Positions 1 to 8,688 are shown, counted from the first letter of the stretch. The stretch: DNA of 47,333 nucleotides from Dactylosporangium sp. AC04546 (GCF_022095675.1 NZ_JAHYSG010000097.1:1-47333), one strand, 5' to 3'. Translations and numbers: made by a program. Notes: a model not told the origin generated them from the letters alone.

Positions 1-45
1 CGACTGCGCGGTCGCGCTGGGCCTGGGTGGCGGGGCGTCCGGGGG

Positions 46-1677
46 CTACGCCGACAGGGCCGCCGAGACCACCGAGCGGGCCTCCTGCTGGATCCTCGCC
101 AGGTGGTCCGGGCCCTGGAACGACTCGGCGTAGACCTTGTAGACGTCCTCCGTGCCCGACGGGCGCGCGGCGAACCAGCCCGACGCCGTGACGACCTTCA
201 GGCCGCCGATCGCCGCGCCGTTGCCCGGCGCCGCGGTGAGCTTCGCGGTGATCTCCTCCCCCGCCAGGGTCGTCGCCGTCACCTGCTCCGGCGACAGCTT
301 GCCGAGCACCGCCTTCTCCTCCCGGGTCGCGGCGACGTCGATGCGCGCGTAGGCCGGCGCGCCGTGCCGGGCCGTGAGGTCGGCGTAGTGCTCCGACGGC
401 GAGCGGCCGGTGGTGGCGATGATCTCCGAGGCGAGCAGGCAGAGCAGGATGCCGTCCTTGTCGGTCGTCCACACCGACCCGTCGCGGCGCAGGAACGACG
501 CGCCGGCGCTCTCCTCGCCGCCGAAGCCGACCGAGCCGTCGAGCAGGCCCGGCACGAACCACTTGAACCCGACCGGCACCTCGACCAGCCGGCGGCCGAG
601 GTCCGCGGCCACCCGGTCGATCATCGAGGACGACACCAGCGTCTTGCCGATGGCGGCCTCCGACGGCCAGCCGTCGCGGCGGGAGTACAGGTACTGGATG
701 GCGACGGCCAGGAAGTGGTTGGGGTTCATCAGCCCGGCGTCGGGGGTGACGATGCCGTGCCGGTCGGCGTCGGCGTCATTGCCGGTCGCGACCTGGAAGT
801 CGGCGCGGCGGCTGATGAGGGAGGCCATCGCGTTCGGCGACGAGCAGTCCATCCGGATCTTGCCGTCCCAGTCCAGGGTCATGAACCCGAACGTCGGGTC
901 GACCACCGGGTTGACCACGGTGAGGTCGAGCTTGTGCCGGTCGGCGATCTCCGCCCAGTACGCGACGCTGGCCCCGCCGAGCGGGTCGGCGCCGATGCGC
1001 ACGCCGGCCGCCCGGATGGCGTCGACGTCGATCGCCGACGGCAGGTCGCCGACGTACGCGCCGAGGAAGTCGAACCGCTCGGTCGTCTCGGCCGCCAGCG
1101 CCTTGGCGAGCGGCACCCGCCGGACGCCGCGCAGGCCGTCGGCGAGCAGCGCGTTGGCCCGGTCCTGGATCCACTTCGTCACGTCGGTGTCGGCCGGGCC
1201 GCCGTGCGGCGGGTTGTACTTGAAGCCGCCGTCCTCCGGCGGGTTGTGCGACGGCGTCACGACCACGCCGTCCGCGCCCCGGTCCCGGTGGGTGAGGATC
1301 GCGTGCGAGACCGCGGGGGTCGGCGTGTAGCCGTCCCGGCTGTCGATCAGGACCGTCACCCCGTTGGCGGCGAACACCTCGAGGGCGCTGACGGTGGCCG
1401 GCTCCGACAGCGCATGGGTGTCCTTGCCGACGAAGAGCGGTCCACGGTACCCCTGCAGCTCGCGGTACTCGCAGATCGCCTGGCTGACGGCGACGATGTG
1501 GTCCTCGTTGAACGAACGGCGCAGGCTCGACCCGCGGTGGCCGGACGTGCCGAAGGCCACCTGCTGGGCCGGGTCGGACGGGTCGGGGTGCTCGGCGTAG
1601 TAACTGGTGACGAGCCGCGGCACGTCGACGAGGTCGGCGCGCTGCGCGGGCTGTCCCGCGCGGGGATGGACGGACAT
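46..1677 (-). CDS. pgm: Phosphoglucomutase (alpha-D-glucose phosphate-specific)
   Basis: Interconverts glucose 1-phosphate and glucose 6-phosphate in the cytoplasm, linking glycogen, trehalose and cell-wall sugar synthesis to glycolysis. The 543-residue product has the four-domain alpha-phosphohexomutase layout: an early TSGHRGSS loop, the catalytic phosphoserine loop [11 protein letters not shown] (Ser near residue 143, close to Ser146 of E. coli Pgm), the metal loop [10 protein letters not shown], the sugar loop [10 protein letters not shown] and the C-terminal phosphate loop [11 protein letters not shown]. Length matches the long bacterial Pgm family rather than phosphomannomutase/GlmM. 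The frame stays open to 1737, but I place the start at the ATG at 1675-1677, because the extra 20 residues do not look like the family. It is divergent from the haemoglobin gene. Nothing odd is seen. Confidence 0.95.
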   Translation of the reverse strand: MSVHPRAGQPAQRADLVDVPRLVTSYYAEHPDPSDPAQQVAFGTSGHRGSSLRRSFNEDHIVAVSQAICEYRELQGYRGPLFVGKDTHALSEPATVSALEVFAANGVTVLIDSRDGYTPTPAVSHAILTHRDRGADGVVVTPSHNPPEDGGFKYNPPHGGPADTDVTKWIQDRANALLADGLRGVRRVPLAKALAAETTERFDFLGAYVGDLPSAIDVDAIRAAGVRIGADPLGGASVAYWAEIADRHKLDLTVVNPVVDPTFGFMTLDWDGKIRMDCSSPNAMASLISRRADFQVATGNDADADRHGIVTPDAGLMNPNHFLAVAIQYLYSRRDGWPSEAAIGKTLVSSSMIDRVAADLGRRLVEVPVGFKWFVPGLLDGSVGFGGEESAGASFLRRDGSVWTTDKDGILLCLLASEIIATTGRSPSEHYADLTARHGAPAYARIDVAATREEKAVLGKLSPEQVTATTLAGEEITAKLTAAPGNGAAIGGLKVVTASGWFAARPSGTEDVYKVYAESFQGPDHLARIQQEARSVVSAALSA

Positions 1678-1794
1678 ACCGCTTACGTTGCCATGCCCGG
1701 CACCGCCCGGCGACAGGACCGGTACATCGCCGGACACAATCCGCCGTTACACTCCCGCGCATCGATGCCTGGTCGGCGCCACTGGAGGTTTGGC

Positions 1795-2178
1795 ATGGCC
1801 GTCACCCCCGACAGCCCCACGATGTACCGCCGCGTCGGCGGCGGCGCGGCGATCAAGGTCGTGGTGGACCAGCTGTACACCTGGATCCTGCTCGACGAGG
1901 AGCTGGCGCCGTACTTCGCCGGCGTCACCGTCGAGTCGCTCAAGCGGCACATGGCGGCGCTGCTGGCGCAGGTGCTGGGCGGGCCGCAGGAGTACGGCGG
2001 CCGGGATCTGGCCGAGGCGCACCGCGGCCTGGCCGTCACCCCGGCCCACTACGCGCGGGTGGTCGACCTGGCCCTGGCCGCGCTGTTCCTCGCCCACGCG
2101 CCGCGCGACATCGTGGCCGCCGTCGAGGGGACCCTGATCGCGGTCCGCCCGCAGGTCCTCGGGGGCGCACTGACATGA
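1795..2178 (+). CDS. glbN: Group 1 truncated haemoglobin (trHbN-like)
   Basis: A 127-residue haem protein of the truncated 2-over-2 globin family; known members bind O2 and often detoxify nitric oxide. Visible family marks are the N-terminal YRRVGGGAAI segment (helix A/B), a Tyr in DQLYTW (residue 28, likely the B10 distal Tyr), ELAPYFAG, and LAEAHRGL with His76 as the likely proximal haem ligand followed by ALTP-like VTPAHYARVV. The ATG at 1795 is preceded by GGAGG (1784-1788) with a 6-nt gap, which decides this start over longer open frames. The following DUF664 gene begins 7 nt after the stop, so the two are probably co-transcribed. The NO/oxygen role is from family knowledge. Confidence 0.93.
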   Translation: MAVTPDSPTMYRRVGGGAAIKVVVDQLYTWILLDEELAPYFAGVTVESLKRHMAALLAQVLGGPQEYGGRDLAEAHRGLAVTPAHYARVVDLALAALFLAHAPRDIVAAVEGTLIAVRPQVLGGALT

Positions 2179-2185
2179 TCGGTCC

Positions 2186-2701
2186 ATGACCTGGATCGCG
2201 CCACCGCCGCCGCCGTTCGGTGGGTCGCTCGTCGCGGACGAGCGGACCCTCCTGGAAGGGTTCCTCGACTGGCAGCGGGCGGTGCTCGTCGGCAAGTGCA
2301 CCGGGCTCACCGGCGAGGAGCTGGCGCAGCGCTCCACGCCGCCGTCGACGCTGTCGCTGCTCGGGCTGCTGCGGCACGTGACCGACGTCGAGCTGGAGTG
2401 GTTCCACCGGCGGTTCCGCGGCGAGCCGGTCGAGTTCCACTACCGCCGCGACGGCGCCAAGGACGCCGCGTTCGACGAGCTCGACCCGGCCGCCGCCGAG
2501 CGGGACCACGCGCGGCTGCTCGCCCAGTGGGCGGACTCGCGGGCGGTGGCCGCGACGGCCGCCCTCGACGACGCCTTCGAGGACGAGCTGCGCGGGCCGA
2601 TGTCGCTGCGGGCGGTGTACCTGCACCTCATCCAGGAGTACGCCCGGCACAACGGCCACGCCGACCTGCTGCGTCAGCGCATCGACGGCCAGACCGGCTG
2701 A
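2186..2701 (+). CDS. DUF664 / DinB-like mycothiol-dependent transferase family protein
   Basis: A 171-residue protein of the DinB/YfiT-like four-helix-bundle superfamily, DUF664 branch, whose characterised actinobacterial relatives are metal-dependent thiol (mycothiol) S-transferases. Key visible residues are the histidines that form the usual metal triad: LLRHVTDVE in helix 2 and YARHNGHADLLR near the end. The N-terminus has a proline run (residues 5-10) common in this branch. It starts 7 nt after the globin stop, suggesting a two-gene unit handling redox or nitrosative stress. Its last 28 nt overlap the 3' end of the convergent acyltransferase gene. A second DUF664 gene lies at 10779-11279. 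The substrate cannot be told from the sequence. Confidence 0.85.
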   Translation: MTWIAPPPPPFGGSLVADERTLLEGFLDWQRAVLVGKCTGLTGEELAQRSTPPSTLSLLGLLRHVTDVELEWFHRRFRGEPVEFHYRRDGAKDAAFDELDPAAAERDHARLLAQWADSRAVAATAALDDAFEDELRGPMSLRAVYLHLIQEYARHNGHADLLRQRIDGQTG

Positions 2702-3843
2702 GCCGGCGCCGGCGAGATGGGCGCACCGTCCGGACCGGCCGCGAGGGCCCGCTGCGGCGGGATGGCCATCGCCCCCGCGCGGTGCCGGCCGGGGCGGCGC
2801 CGGCGCAGCAGCTCCAGTGCGGGCACCTCGACCCAGTGGTACACCCCCATGGCCACGATGAGGCTGAAGGAGAACACCGACGCGGTCGCGAGCACCCCCG
2901 CGACCGGGCCGGCCTCGTGCGGCAGCAGGCGGAACCGCTCGAAGGCCACGAACACCAGGTAGTGCACCAGGTAGAAGGCGAAGGACAGCTCCCCGAGGTA
3001 CACCATGAGCGGCCTCGACCACAGCGTGCGCTGACCTCGCAGGTCCGCCCGCGCGGCCGCGGCGATGACGAAGGCGACCGGGATCAGCGTCAGGGCCTGC
3101 TGGTTGACCGGGTAGGGCAGGAACAGGTTCCCGGCGTAGGCGGGCAGCAGCAGCGCGAACGACCAGCCCAGGCCCGGCCCGCGCCAGGTGCCCCGGCGCA
3201 CCAGCAGGGCGAGCACGATGCCGAGGGTGAACTCGGCCATCCGCACGGGCGGCAACAGGTAGGCGACGTAGAGCGCCGTGTCGTGGTCGAACGGGATCAG
3301 GTCGATCGCGACGGCGGCGACGAACTCGACCATGAGCACGGCCACGCCCCACAGCGCCGGCGTGCGCAGCCGGCGCAGCATCGCCAGCAGCATCGGGAAG
3401 CACAGGTAGAAGAACGCCTCGACGGACAGCGACCAGCTGACCGGGTTGAGCGCGCCGTAGACGTCGGCGCGCGGCACCCAGCTGTGGGTGAGCGTGAGGT
3501 TGGTGGCCAGTTGCAGCGGGCCGGCGGCGCCGACGAGGGCGACCGCGGCGAGCGTGGTGACGAGCGTCGCCGGGTAGATCTTGCTGATCCGGCGCCACCA
3601 GAACGAGCCGGCGCGCTCCCCGGGCCGGGTCGACCAGGTCAGCACGAACCCGGACAGGACGAAGAAGAACGACACCCCGAGCGCGCCACCGTTGACGAGT
3701 GCGGCCCACAGCACCGACCTGAGCTGCTGCGGCGCCTCCAGGTGCGCGTCGAAGTACCGCTCCAGCAGGTGCTGGCCGAACACCGCCACGGCGGCCGCCC
3801 AGCGCAACCCGGTGAGCGCCGGAAGCCGGCTCTTGCGGTTCAC
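2674..3843 (-). CDS. Acyltransferase-3 (OafA/YrhL-type) integral membrane protein
   Basis: A polytopic membrane O-acyltransferase (AT3 family) that transfers acyl, usually acetyl, groups to extracytoplasmic glycans or lipids. With the GTG start at 3843 it is 389 residues: LPALTGLRW then a His in VFGQHLLERY (the conserved helix-1 His), FFFVLSGFVLTWS, the RRISKIYPA cytoplasmic Arg motif, about ten hydrophobic helices and FAFYLVHYLVF near the C-terminus. The frame is open to an ATG at 3933, but the added 30 residues are proline/arginine rich and unlike the family, so the GTG at the point where family similarity begins is preferred; no clear ribosome site supports either. It ends inside the convergent DUF664 gene. 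The substrate is unknown; there are no glycan genes next to it. Confidence 0.88.
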   Translation of the reverse strand: MNRKSRLPALTGLRWAAAVAVFGQHLLERYFDAHLEAPQQLRSVLWAALVNGGALGVSFFFVLSGFVLTWSTRPGERAGSFWWRRISKIYPATLVTTLAAVALVGAAGPLQLATNLTLTHSWVPRADVYGALNPVSWSLSVEAFFYLCFPMLLAMLRRLRTPALWGVAVLMVEFVAAVAIDLIPFDHDTALYVAYLLPPVRMAEFTLGIVLALLVRRGTWRGPGLGWSFALLLPAYAGNLFLPYPVNQQALTLIPVAFVIAAAARADLRGQRTLWSRPLMVYLGELSFAFYLVHYLVFVAFERFRLLPHEAGPVAGVLATASVFSFSLIVAMGVYHWVEVPALELLRRRRPGRHRAGAMAIPPQRALAAGPDGAPISPAPAQPVWPSMR

Positions 3844-3915
3844 GCTTGTCTGTCTAACGAACCGTGCCGGGCCCCGCAGCCCAGGCCAGCGGTTTTCACC
3901 TGCGATGTGAACGGG

Positions 3916-3945
3916 CCGTGGCCGGCGGCTCACCGCCGGCCACGG
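3916..3945 (-). terminator. Strong hairpin terminator after the SPW-repeat gene
   Basis: A perfect 13-bp inverted repeat, CCGTGGCCGGCGG at 3916-3928 and its complement at 3933-3945, with loop CTCA. It lies 6 nt beyond the stop of the minus-strand SPW gene and before the acyltransferase start, so it probably ends the SPW transcript. There is no T-tract, which is usual in high-GC actinomycetes. Confidence 0.75.
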
Positions 3946-3951
3946 CGGAAA

Positions 3952-4392
3952 TCACCTGCGGACGCGTGGGGACCCGATGCCGGGCAGGCGCAGCATCACC
4001 AGCCCGAGCGCGAACATGATGACCCCGACCACGATGTTGTTCGCGATGGAACCACCGGTGGCGTAGGCGCCGCCGATGACCCACGGCGCGATGAACGTCC
4101 ACACCCCGAGAACCACCGGAACGAACGCGAGGCCGTGGGTGCGGCCGTACGCGGTGGCGAAAGCAAGCGCCAGGAAGGCGACGGCTACCCCGCAGATGAG
4201 GTTGTTCACCGCGAGATTGGGCTGCGCGCCGGCGAAGTTGACCACCCAGGGTGAGATGGCCAGGTAGACCCCGGTGAGCAGCAACAGCCCCTCGGCGATG
4301 TACCCCGTGGGCGCCGCTGACGCCCGGTCGTACCGCTCGCGCAGTTCGACGATGTCAGGGTGCCCTTCGAGGTCGGTGACGGGTCGGACCAT
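3952..4392 (-). CDS. SPW-repeat membrane protein
   Basis: A 146-residue integral membrane protein with two copies of the SPW repeat (PF03779): YLAISPWVVNF near residue 50 and FIAPWVIGGAY near residue 105, each within a pair of hydrophobic helices, so about four transmembrane segments. The soluble N-terminus is charged. The ATG at 4392 is preceded on the minus strand by AAGGGGG at a normal distance. The function of the family is unknown; members occur mostly in actinobacteria and proteobacteria. It is monocistronic: a terminator follows and the cellulase regulatory region lies behind it. Confidence 0.88.
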   Translation of the reverse strand: MVRPVTDLEGHPDIVELRERYDRASAAPTGYIAEGLLLLTGVYLAISPWVVNFAGAQPNLAVNNLICGVAVAFLALAFATAYGRTHGLAFVPVVLGVWTFIAPWVIGGAYATGGSIANNIVVGVIMFALGLVMLRLPGIGSPRVRR

Positions 4393-4635
4393 GACGACCC
4401 CCTTTCCTTACGGATCACGGGGCATCTAACCCGAATTCAGCGGAACTAACCCGCTCCGTACGTTTCACGGATTTCGTGAGCCGCCGCGGCGGCGTTTTCA
4501 GGGTCCGGGGAGTGCGGCGGTGGCGCTGCAGACGCCGGCCGCCGCACCCGAGATTCGCGTGGGAGCCGCGAGAACGGGTCGGCATCACCTCCAGGGATCG
4601 ACGGGTGCGGTGACCATAGCCATCGACGGGCCTTC
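4393..4635. other. Intergenic region upstream of the cellulase, distal part
   Basis: Non-coding space between the divergent SPW and cellulase genes. The part next to the SPW gene must hold its promoter, but I see no convincing -35/-10 pair there. Apart from a short GC-rich inverted repeat around GCCGCCGCGGCGGC near 4481-4494 (a possible hairpin), nothing else was recognised. The proximal cellulase promoter is listed separately. Confidence 0.5.
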
Positions 4636-4664
4636 TTGTCCCGGGAGCGCTCCCATGCCAGAAT
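4636..4664 (+). promoter_or_regulatory. Cellulase promoter with CelR/CebR-type operator in its spacer
   Basis: The palindrome CGGGAGCGCTCCCA (4642-4655) differs at one base from TGGGAGCGCTCCCA, the known operator of the LacI-family repressors CelR (Thermobifida) and CebR (Streptomyces), which release DNA on binding cellobiose or cello-oligosaccharides. It fills the 17-bp spacer between a -35-like TTGTCC (4636-4641) and a -10-like CAGAAT (4659-4664), each 4/6 to consensus. A bound repressor would block polymerase directly. The predicted start near 4671 leaves a leader of about 115 nt. The repressor gene is not in this window. Confidence 0.85.
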
Positions 4665-4700
4665 CGTCGCCACCTCGCGTCTGGGAGCCGACGAGGCACT

Positions 4701-4739
4701 GGCAGCAATGGCCTTGCGTACCAAGCCATTGGCACTGCC
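4701..4739 (+). promoter_or_regulatory. Hairpin in the cellulase mRNA leader
   Basis: An interrupted inverted repeat between the predicted transcription start and the ribosome site: GGCAG (4701-4705) pairs with CTGCC (4735-4739), CAATGG (4706-4711) with CCATTG (4726-4731), and CTTG (4713-4716) with CAAG (4722-4725), around a 5-nt loop, with a one-base and a three-base bulge. Fifteen pairs in 39 nt is notable, and its lower GC content than the surroundings argues against simple base-composition noise. Role unknown: mRNA stability or translation control is possible. Confidence 0.45.
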
Positions 4740-4786
4740 GCACGCCCCACACCCGGTTCGAAACTTTCACGAGGAGCTGTATTTCC

Positions 4787-7711
4787 GTGAGCACCCCCAC
4801 GAGACGCCGATGGCGCGCCCTCGCCGCCGGCCTCCTGGTCGCCGGAGCGATGGTCGCGCTGCCGGCCGGCACCGCCCACGCGGCGACCGGCTGTCAGGTG
4901 ACCTACTCCGTGCGCAGCCAGTGGCCGACCGGTTTCACCGGCGACCTGGTCGTCAAGAACCTCGGCGATGCGCTGTCCAGCTGGAACGTCACCTGGACGT
5001 TCGCCGGTAACCAGCAGCTGCAGCAGAGCTGGAACGGCGACTTCACCCAGACCGGCAACCAGGTCACGATCCGCAACGCGTCCTGGAACGGCAGCCTGCC
5101 CTCGGGCGGCACGGTCAACCCCGGCTTCAACGCCGGCTACAGCGGCACCAACGTGTCGCCGACGGCGTTCGCCCTCAACGGCGTCGCGTGCACCGGGCCG
5201 AACGCCTCGCCGACGGTGAGCATCACCGCGCCGGCGGCGAACACCCGGTACACGGCACCGGCGTCGATCCCGATCACCGCCACCGCCAGCGACCCCGACG
5301 CCGGTGACTCGATCGCGAAGGTCGAGTTCTACCACGACGGCCTGCTGTTGGGCACCGACACGAGCTCCCCGTACGCCTACACGTGGACGGGTGTGCCGGC
5401 CCAGTCGGCGGCGTACAGCCTGCAGGCGAAGGCCTACGACAGCAAGGGCGCGGTCACCACGTCCACCGCCGTGCCGGTGTTCGTGGACGCCCCGACCGGC
5501 CCGGCGATCATCGCCACGCCCTCGCCGCTGACCGTCCCCGAGGGCGGCTCGACGCCGCTGTCGGTGAAGCTCAACCAGGCGCCGACGGCGAACGTGACGG
5601 TGGCCGTCGCCCGCACCGGCGACACCGACATCACGGTCTCGCCGACGTCGCTGACGTTCACCACCGCCAACTGGAACACCGCGCAGACCGTCACCGTCTC
5701 CGGCGCCCAGGACGCGGACAGCACCAACGGCACCGCGACGATCAACCTCACGGCGTCCGGCTGGACGTCCGCCGCGGTACCGGCGAACGAGAGCGATGAC
5801 GACGTGGCCGGCGGCACGTACGTGCAGCGGTTCCTGGAGCAGTACCAGAAGCTGCACAGCGCCGGGTACTTCTCGCCGGAGGGCGTGCCGTACCACGCGA
5901 TCGAGACCCTCGTCGTCGAGGCGCCCGACCACGGGCACGAGACGACGTCGGAGGCGTTCAGCTACTGGATCTGGCTGGAGGCCAACTACGGCCGGGTGAA
6001 GCAGGACTGGGCCCCGTTCAACAAGGCCTGGGACACGATGGAGAAGTACATCATCCCGACCCACGCCAACCAGACCACCGGCGGCTACAACCCGAACGAC
6101 CCGGCCGACTACGCGCCGGAGGCCGACCAGCCGAGCCTGTACCCGTCGCAGGGCGGCAAGCTGGACCCGAACGTGAAGGTCGGCGTCGACCCGCTGTACA
6201 ACGAGCTCGTCTCCACGTACGGCAACGCCGACGTCTACGGCATGCACTGGCTCGAGGACGTGGACAACGTCTACGGCTTCAGCTCGTGCACCCCGGTGGC
6301 CGGCTCGAAGGTGTCGTACATCAACACCTACCAGCGCGGTCCGCAGGAGTCGGTGTGGGAGACCGTCGCCCACCCGTCCTGCGAGAACTTCACGTACGGC
6401 CAGTCGGGCGCCGGCTACCTGCCGCTGTTCATCTCCGGCACGCCGGCGAAGCAGTGGCGCTACACCAACGCCCCGGACGCCGACGCCCGCGCGGTGCAGG
6501 CGGCCTACTGGGCGCTGCAGTGGGCGACCGAGCAGGGCAAGGCGGCCGACGTGACGGCGACCGTCGCCAAGGCCGCGAAGATGGGTGACTACCTGCGCTA
6601 CGGGATGTACGACAAGTACTTCAAGAAGCCGGGCTGCACCTCGACCTCCTGCGCGGCCGGCACCGGCAAGGACTCCGCGGCGTACCTGATGAGCTGGTAC
6701 TACGCGTGGGGCGGCGACATGGGCGGCCAGTGGGCCTTCCGCATCGGCTCCAGCCACAACCACCAGGGCTACCAGAACCCGCTCGCGGCCTGGGCCCTGG
6801 CCAACGTGTCGGCGCTCGCGCCGCGTTCGCCGTCGGCGAAGGCGGACTGGCAGACCAGCCTGGGCCGGCAGCTCGAGTTCTACCAGTGGCTGCAGTCCTC
6901 GGAGGGCGCCTTCGCGGGCGGCGCGACGAACAGCTGGGGCGGCAACTACTCGGCCCCGCCGGCCGGGACGCCGACCTTCTACGGCATGTTCTACGACTAC
7001 CAGCCCGTGTACCACGACCCGGCGTCGAACCAGTGGTTCGGCTTCCAGGCGTGGTCGGTCGAGCGGGTCGCGGAGTACTACTACGCGACCGGCGACGCCA
7101 AGGCCAAGGCGATGCTGGACAAGTGGGTGTCGTGGGCGATCGCGAACACCACCTTCACGGCGAACGGCGACTTCAAGATCCCCGACACCCTGTCGTGGAC
7201 CGGCGCGCCGAACACGTGGAACCCGTCCAGCCCGCAGGCCAACACCAACCTGCACGTCTCGGTGGTCTCCACCGGCACGGACATCGGCGTGGCCGCCGCG
7301 TACGCGCGGCTGCTGACCTTCTACGGCGCCAAGGCCAACAACACGGCGGCCAAGACGACGGCGAAGAAGCTGCTCGACGGCATCTGGCTGCACACTGACG
7401 CGCAGGGCGTCGGCATCCCGGAGACCCGCACCGACTACAACCGCTTCGACGACGTGTGGTCCTCGAGCAACCAGCAGGGCCTGTTCATCCCGCCGGGCTA
7501 CAGCGGCACGATGCCGAACGGCGACGTGATCGCCCCCGGCAAGTCGTTCCTGGACATCCGTTCCTTCTACAAGAACGACCCGAGCTGGCCGGCCGTCCAG
7601 GCCTACCTGAACGGCACCGGCCCGGCCCCGACGTTCACGTTCCACCGCTTCTGGGCCCAGTCCGACATCGCCATGGCGATGGCCGACTACGGCTTGCTGA
7701 TCGGCGCGTAA
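4787..7711 (+). CDS. Secreted GH48 cellulase (reducing-end cellobiohydrolase) with N-terminal CBM2
   Basis: A processive exocellulase releasing cellobiose from crystalline cellulose outside the cell. The GTG at 4787 follows GAGGAG (4771-4776) and gives 974 residues, beginning with a Tat/Sec-like signal (RRRWRALAAG, cleavage after AHA at 32). Then come a CBM2 cellulose-binding module (about 33-137, Cys36/Cys135 disulfide, conserved Trp residues), a bacterial Ig-like domain (about 139-233, VEFYHDG core), a Calx-beta-like domain (about 236-338, VPEGGS and SLTFTTANW), and the GH48 barrel from about 345 to the end. The GH48 motif EAPDHGHETTSEAFSYW contains Glu378 and Glu389, near the family's proposed general acid. 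Expression is probably induced by cello-oligosaccharides through the operator upstream. It stands alone, with no other cellulase gene beside it. Confidence 0.95.
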   Translation: MSTPTRRRWRALAAGLLVAGAMVALPAGTAHAATGCQVTYSVRSQWPTGFTGDLVVKNLGDALSSWNVTWTFAGNQQLQQSWNGDFTQTGNQVTIRNASWNGSLPSGGTVNPGFNAGYSGTNVSPTAFALNGVACTGPNASPTVSITAPAANTRYTAPASIPITATASDPDAGDSIAKVEFYHDGLLLGTDTSSPYAYTWTGVPAQSAAYSLQAKAYDSKGAVTTSTAVPVFVDAPTGPAIIATPSPLTVPEGGSTPLSVKLNQAPTANVTVAVARTGDTDITVSPTSLTFTTANWNTAQTVTVSGAQDADSTNGTATINLTASGWTSAAVPANESDDDVAGGTYVQRFLEQYQKLHSAGYFSPEGVPYHAIETLVVEAPDHGHETTSEAFSYWIWLEANYGRVKQDWAPFNKAWDTMEKYIIPTHANQTTGGYNPNDPADYAPEADQPSLYPSQGGKLDPNVKVGVDPLYNELVSTYGNADVYGMHWLEDVDNVYGFSSCTPVAGSKVSYINTYQRGPQESVWETVAHPSCENFTYGQSGAGYLPLFISGTPAKQWRYTNAPDADARAVQAAYWALQWATEQGKAADVTATVAKAAKMGDYLRYGMYDKYFKKPGCTSTSCAAGTGKDSAAYLMSWYYAWGGDMGGQWAFRIGSSHNHQGYQNPLAAWALANVSALAPRSPSAKADWQTSLGRQLEFYQWLQSSEGAFAGGATNSWGGNYSAPPAGTPTFYGMFYDYQPVYHDPASNQWFGFQAWSVERVAEYYYATGDAKAKAMLDKWVSWAIANTTFTANGDFKIPDTLSWTGAPNTWNPSSPQANTNLHVSVVSTGTDIGVAAAYARLLTFYGAKANNTAAKTTAKKLLDGIWLHTDAQGVGIPETRTDYNRFDDVWSSSNQQGLFIPPGYSGTMPNGDVIAPGKSFLDIRSFYKNDPSWPAVQAYLNGTGPAPTFTFHRFWAQSDIAMAMADYGLLIGA

Positions 7712-7726
7712 CGTCACCGCTCCACC

Positions 7727-7758
7727 CCGCCGCCCCGGCCCACCCGCCGGGGCGGCGG
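7727..7758 (+). terminator. Terminator after the cellulase gene
   Basis: A perfect 13-bp inverted repeat, CCGCCGCCCCGGC (7727-7739) with its complement at 7746-7758, loop CCACCC, starting 15 nt after the cellulase stop. No T-tract. Confidence 0.8.
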
Positions 7759-7796
7759 CCCTTCCGCCCGGGGATCATGGACCGGATCATGGACCG

Positions 7797-8279
7797 GTGA
7801 GGATCTCCTGGAGGGTCGCCGACAACCCGGTCCCGACGCCCGGCCGTTCCGTGGTCGACGGTTCGATGCCGGCCGAGCGGGTGACCATCACCGCCCATGC
7901 GGTCGCCGACCCGCTCCGCGTCCACCGGCTGATCCTTCCGCTCGGCCCGGCGGACGCTGACCGCTTCCGCCGCTTCGCCCGCCTGGTCGTGCTCCAGCGG
8001 ATCGCGGGATTCGCGGTGCTGGCACTCTGGCTGGCGATGCTGCTCGCCTCGGTCGCCCTGCGGCTGGTGGAGTTGCAGGCGGCCTTCACCATCTTCACCG
8101 TCGCGGTGCTGGCCAACATGGCACTCGCCCTTGTCACGGTGGCGCTGCGCCCGAGGCAGTACCCGGTCCGCACCGGCAACTTCCTCGGCCCGCCACGCCT
8201 GAGGATCCGCGACGTCCACCCGCAGACGGCAGCCGAGTGGCAGACGATCGCCGGACCCAGGGTCCGTGTCGAACCATGA
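7797..8279 (+). CDS. Hypothetical membrane protein, two transmembrane segments
   Basis: A 160-residue protein I do not recognise. From the GTG at 7797, a soluble N-terminal 60 residues (strand-like RVTITAHAV) is followed by two hydrophobic helices, about residues 68-95 (FAVLALWLAMLLASVALRLV) and 98-118 (FTIFTVAVLANMALALVTVA), then a short basic tail ending in a hydrophilic 45-residue segment. Third-position G/C is high throughout, supporting real coding. An internal ATG at 7866 is an alternative start and neither has a clear ribosome site. The downstream YjbR-like gene begins 37 nt after its stop. Nothing indicates function. Confidence 0.6.
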   Translation: MRISWRVADNPVPTPGRSVVDGSMPAERVTITAHAVADPLRVHRLILPLGPADADRFRRFARLVVLQRIAGFAVLALWLAMLLASVALRLVELQAAFTIFTVAVLANMALALVTVALRPRQYPVRTGNFLGPPRLRIRDVHPQTAAEWQTIAGPRVRVEP

Positions 8280-8316
8280 CCGCCGGGCGTGGGCCTTCGC
8301 GGTACCGTGTGAAGCC

Positions 8317-8664
8317 GTGACCAGGGATGAGCTCCTCGCGCACTGTCTGGCCAAGCCCGGGGCCTGGGAGGACCAGCCGTGGGAGGGCGACGTCGTCGTC
8401 AAGGTCGGGGGGAAGATCTTCGCGTTCGTCGGGGGGCCCGAGTCCAGCACCGTCGGGGTCAAGTGTGCGCCCAGCCGGGAGGCCGCCGACGAGTGGCTGC
8501 ACCGGTACCCCGACGACGTGGCCGTGATGCCCTACATCGGGCGGTCCGGGTGGAACACGCTGCGGTACGGCGGCGGCATCCCGGACGACGAGATCGTCGA
8601 AGCCGTCGACGAGTCGTACCGGTGGGTCGTGTCGAAGCTACCGAAAAAGGATCGCCCGGCGTAG
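8317..8664 (+). CDS. MmcQ/YjbR family protein
   Basis: A 115-residue single-domain protein of the MmcQ/YjbR family (PF04237), small alpha/beta proteins with a CyaY-like fold sometimes annotated as DNA-binding; their true function is not settled. Family marks are the start TRDELLAHCLAKPGAWEDQP, WEGDVVVKVGGKIFAFVG, the VGVKCAPSREAADEW strand-helix and the end GWNTLRYGGGIPDDEI with ESYRWVVSKLPKK. The GTG at 8317 is chosen because similarity begins there; the frame extends to an ATG at 8266 inside the previous gene. There are no informative neighbours. Confidence 0.85.
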   Translation: MTRDELLAHCLAKPGAWEDQPWEGDVVVKVGGKIFAFVGGPESSTVGVKCAPSREAADEWLHRYPDDVAVMPYIGRSGWNTLRYGGGIPDDEIVEAVDESYRWVVSKLPKKDRPA

Positions 8665-8688
8665 TCTCCGCGCTACCGTGAGGTCGCC

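Noticed and set aside
46..1677. Phosphomannomutase/GlmM identity for the first gene
   Set aside because: Length and the C-terminal phosphate loop match Pgm better.
103..2178. Long plus-strand open frame through pgm into the haemoglobin gene
   Set aside because: Only the part from 1795 is real; the rest is an Arg/Val-rich shadow of pgm on the other strand.
4707..4731. Riboswitch or tRNA-like element upstream of the cellulase
   Set aside because: A simple bulged hairpin only; no conserved riboswitch core or tRNA arms.
4415..7717. 1100-residue minus-strand frame opposite the cellulase
   Set aside because: Low-complexity Arg/Gly/Val composition and no domain; it mirrors GH48 codon bias.
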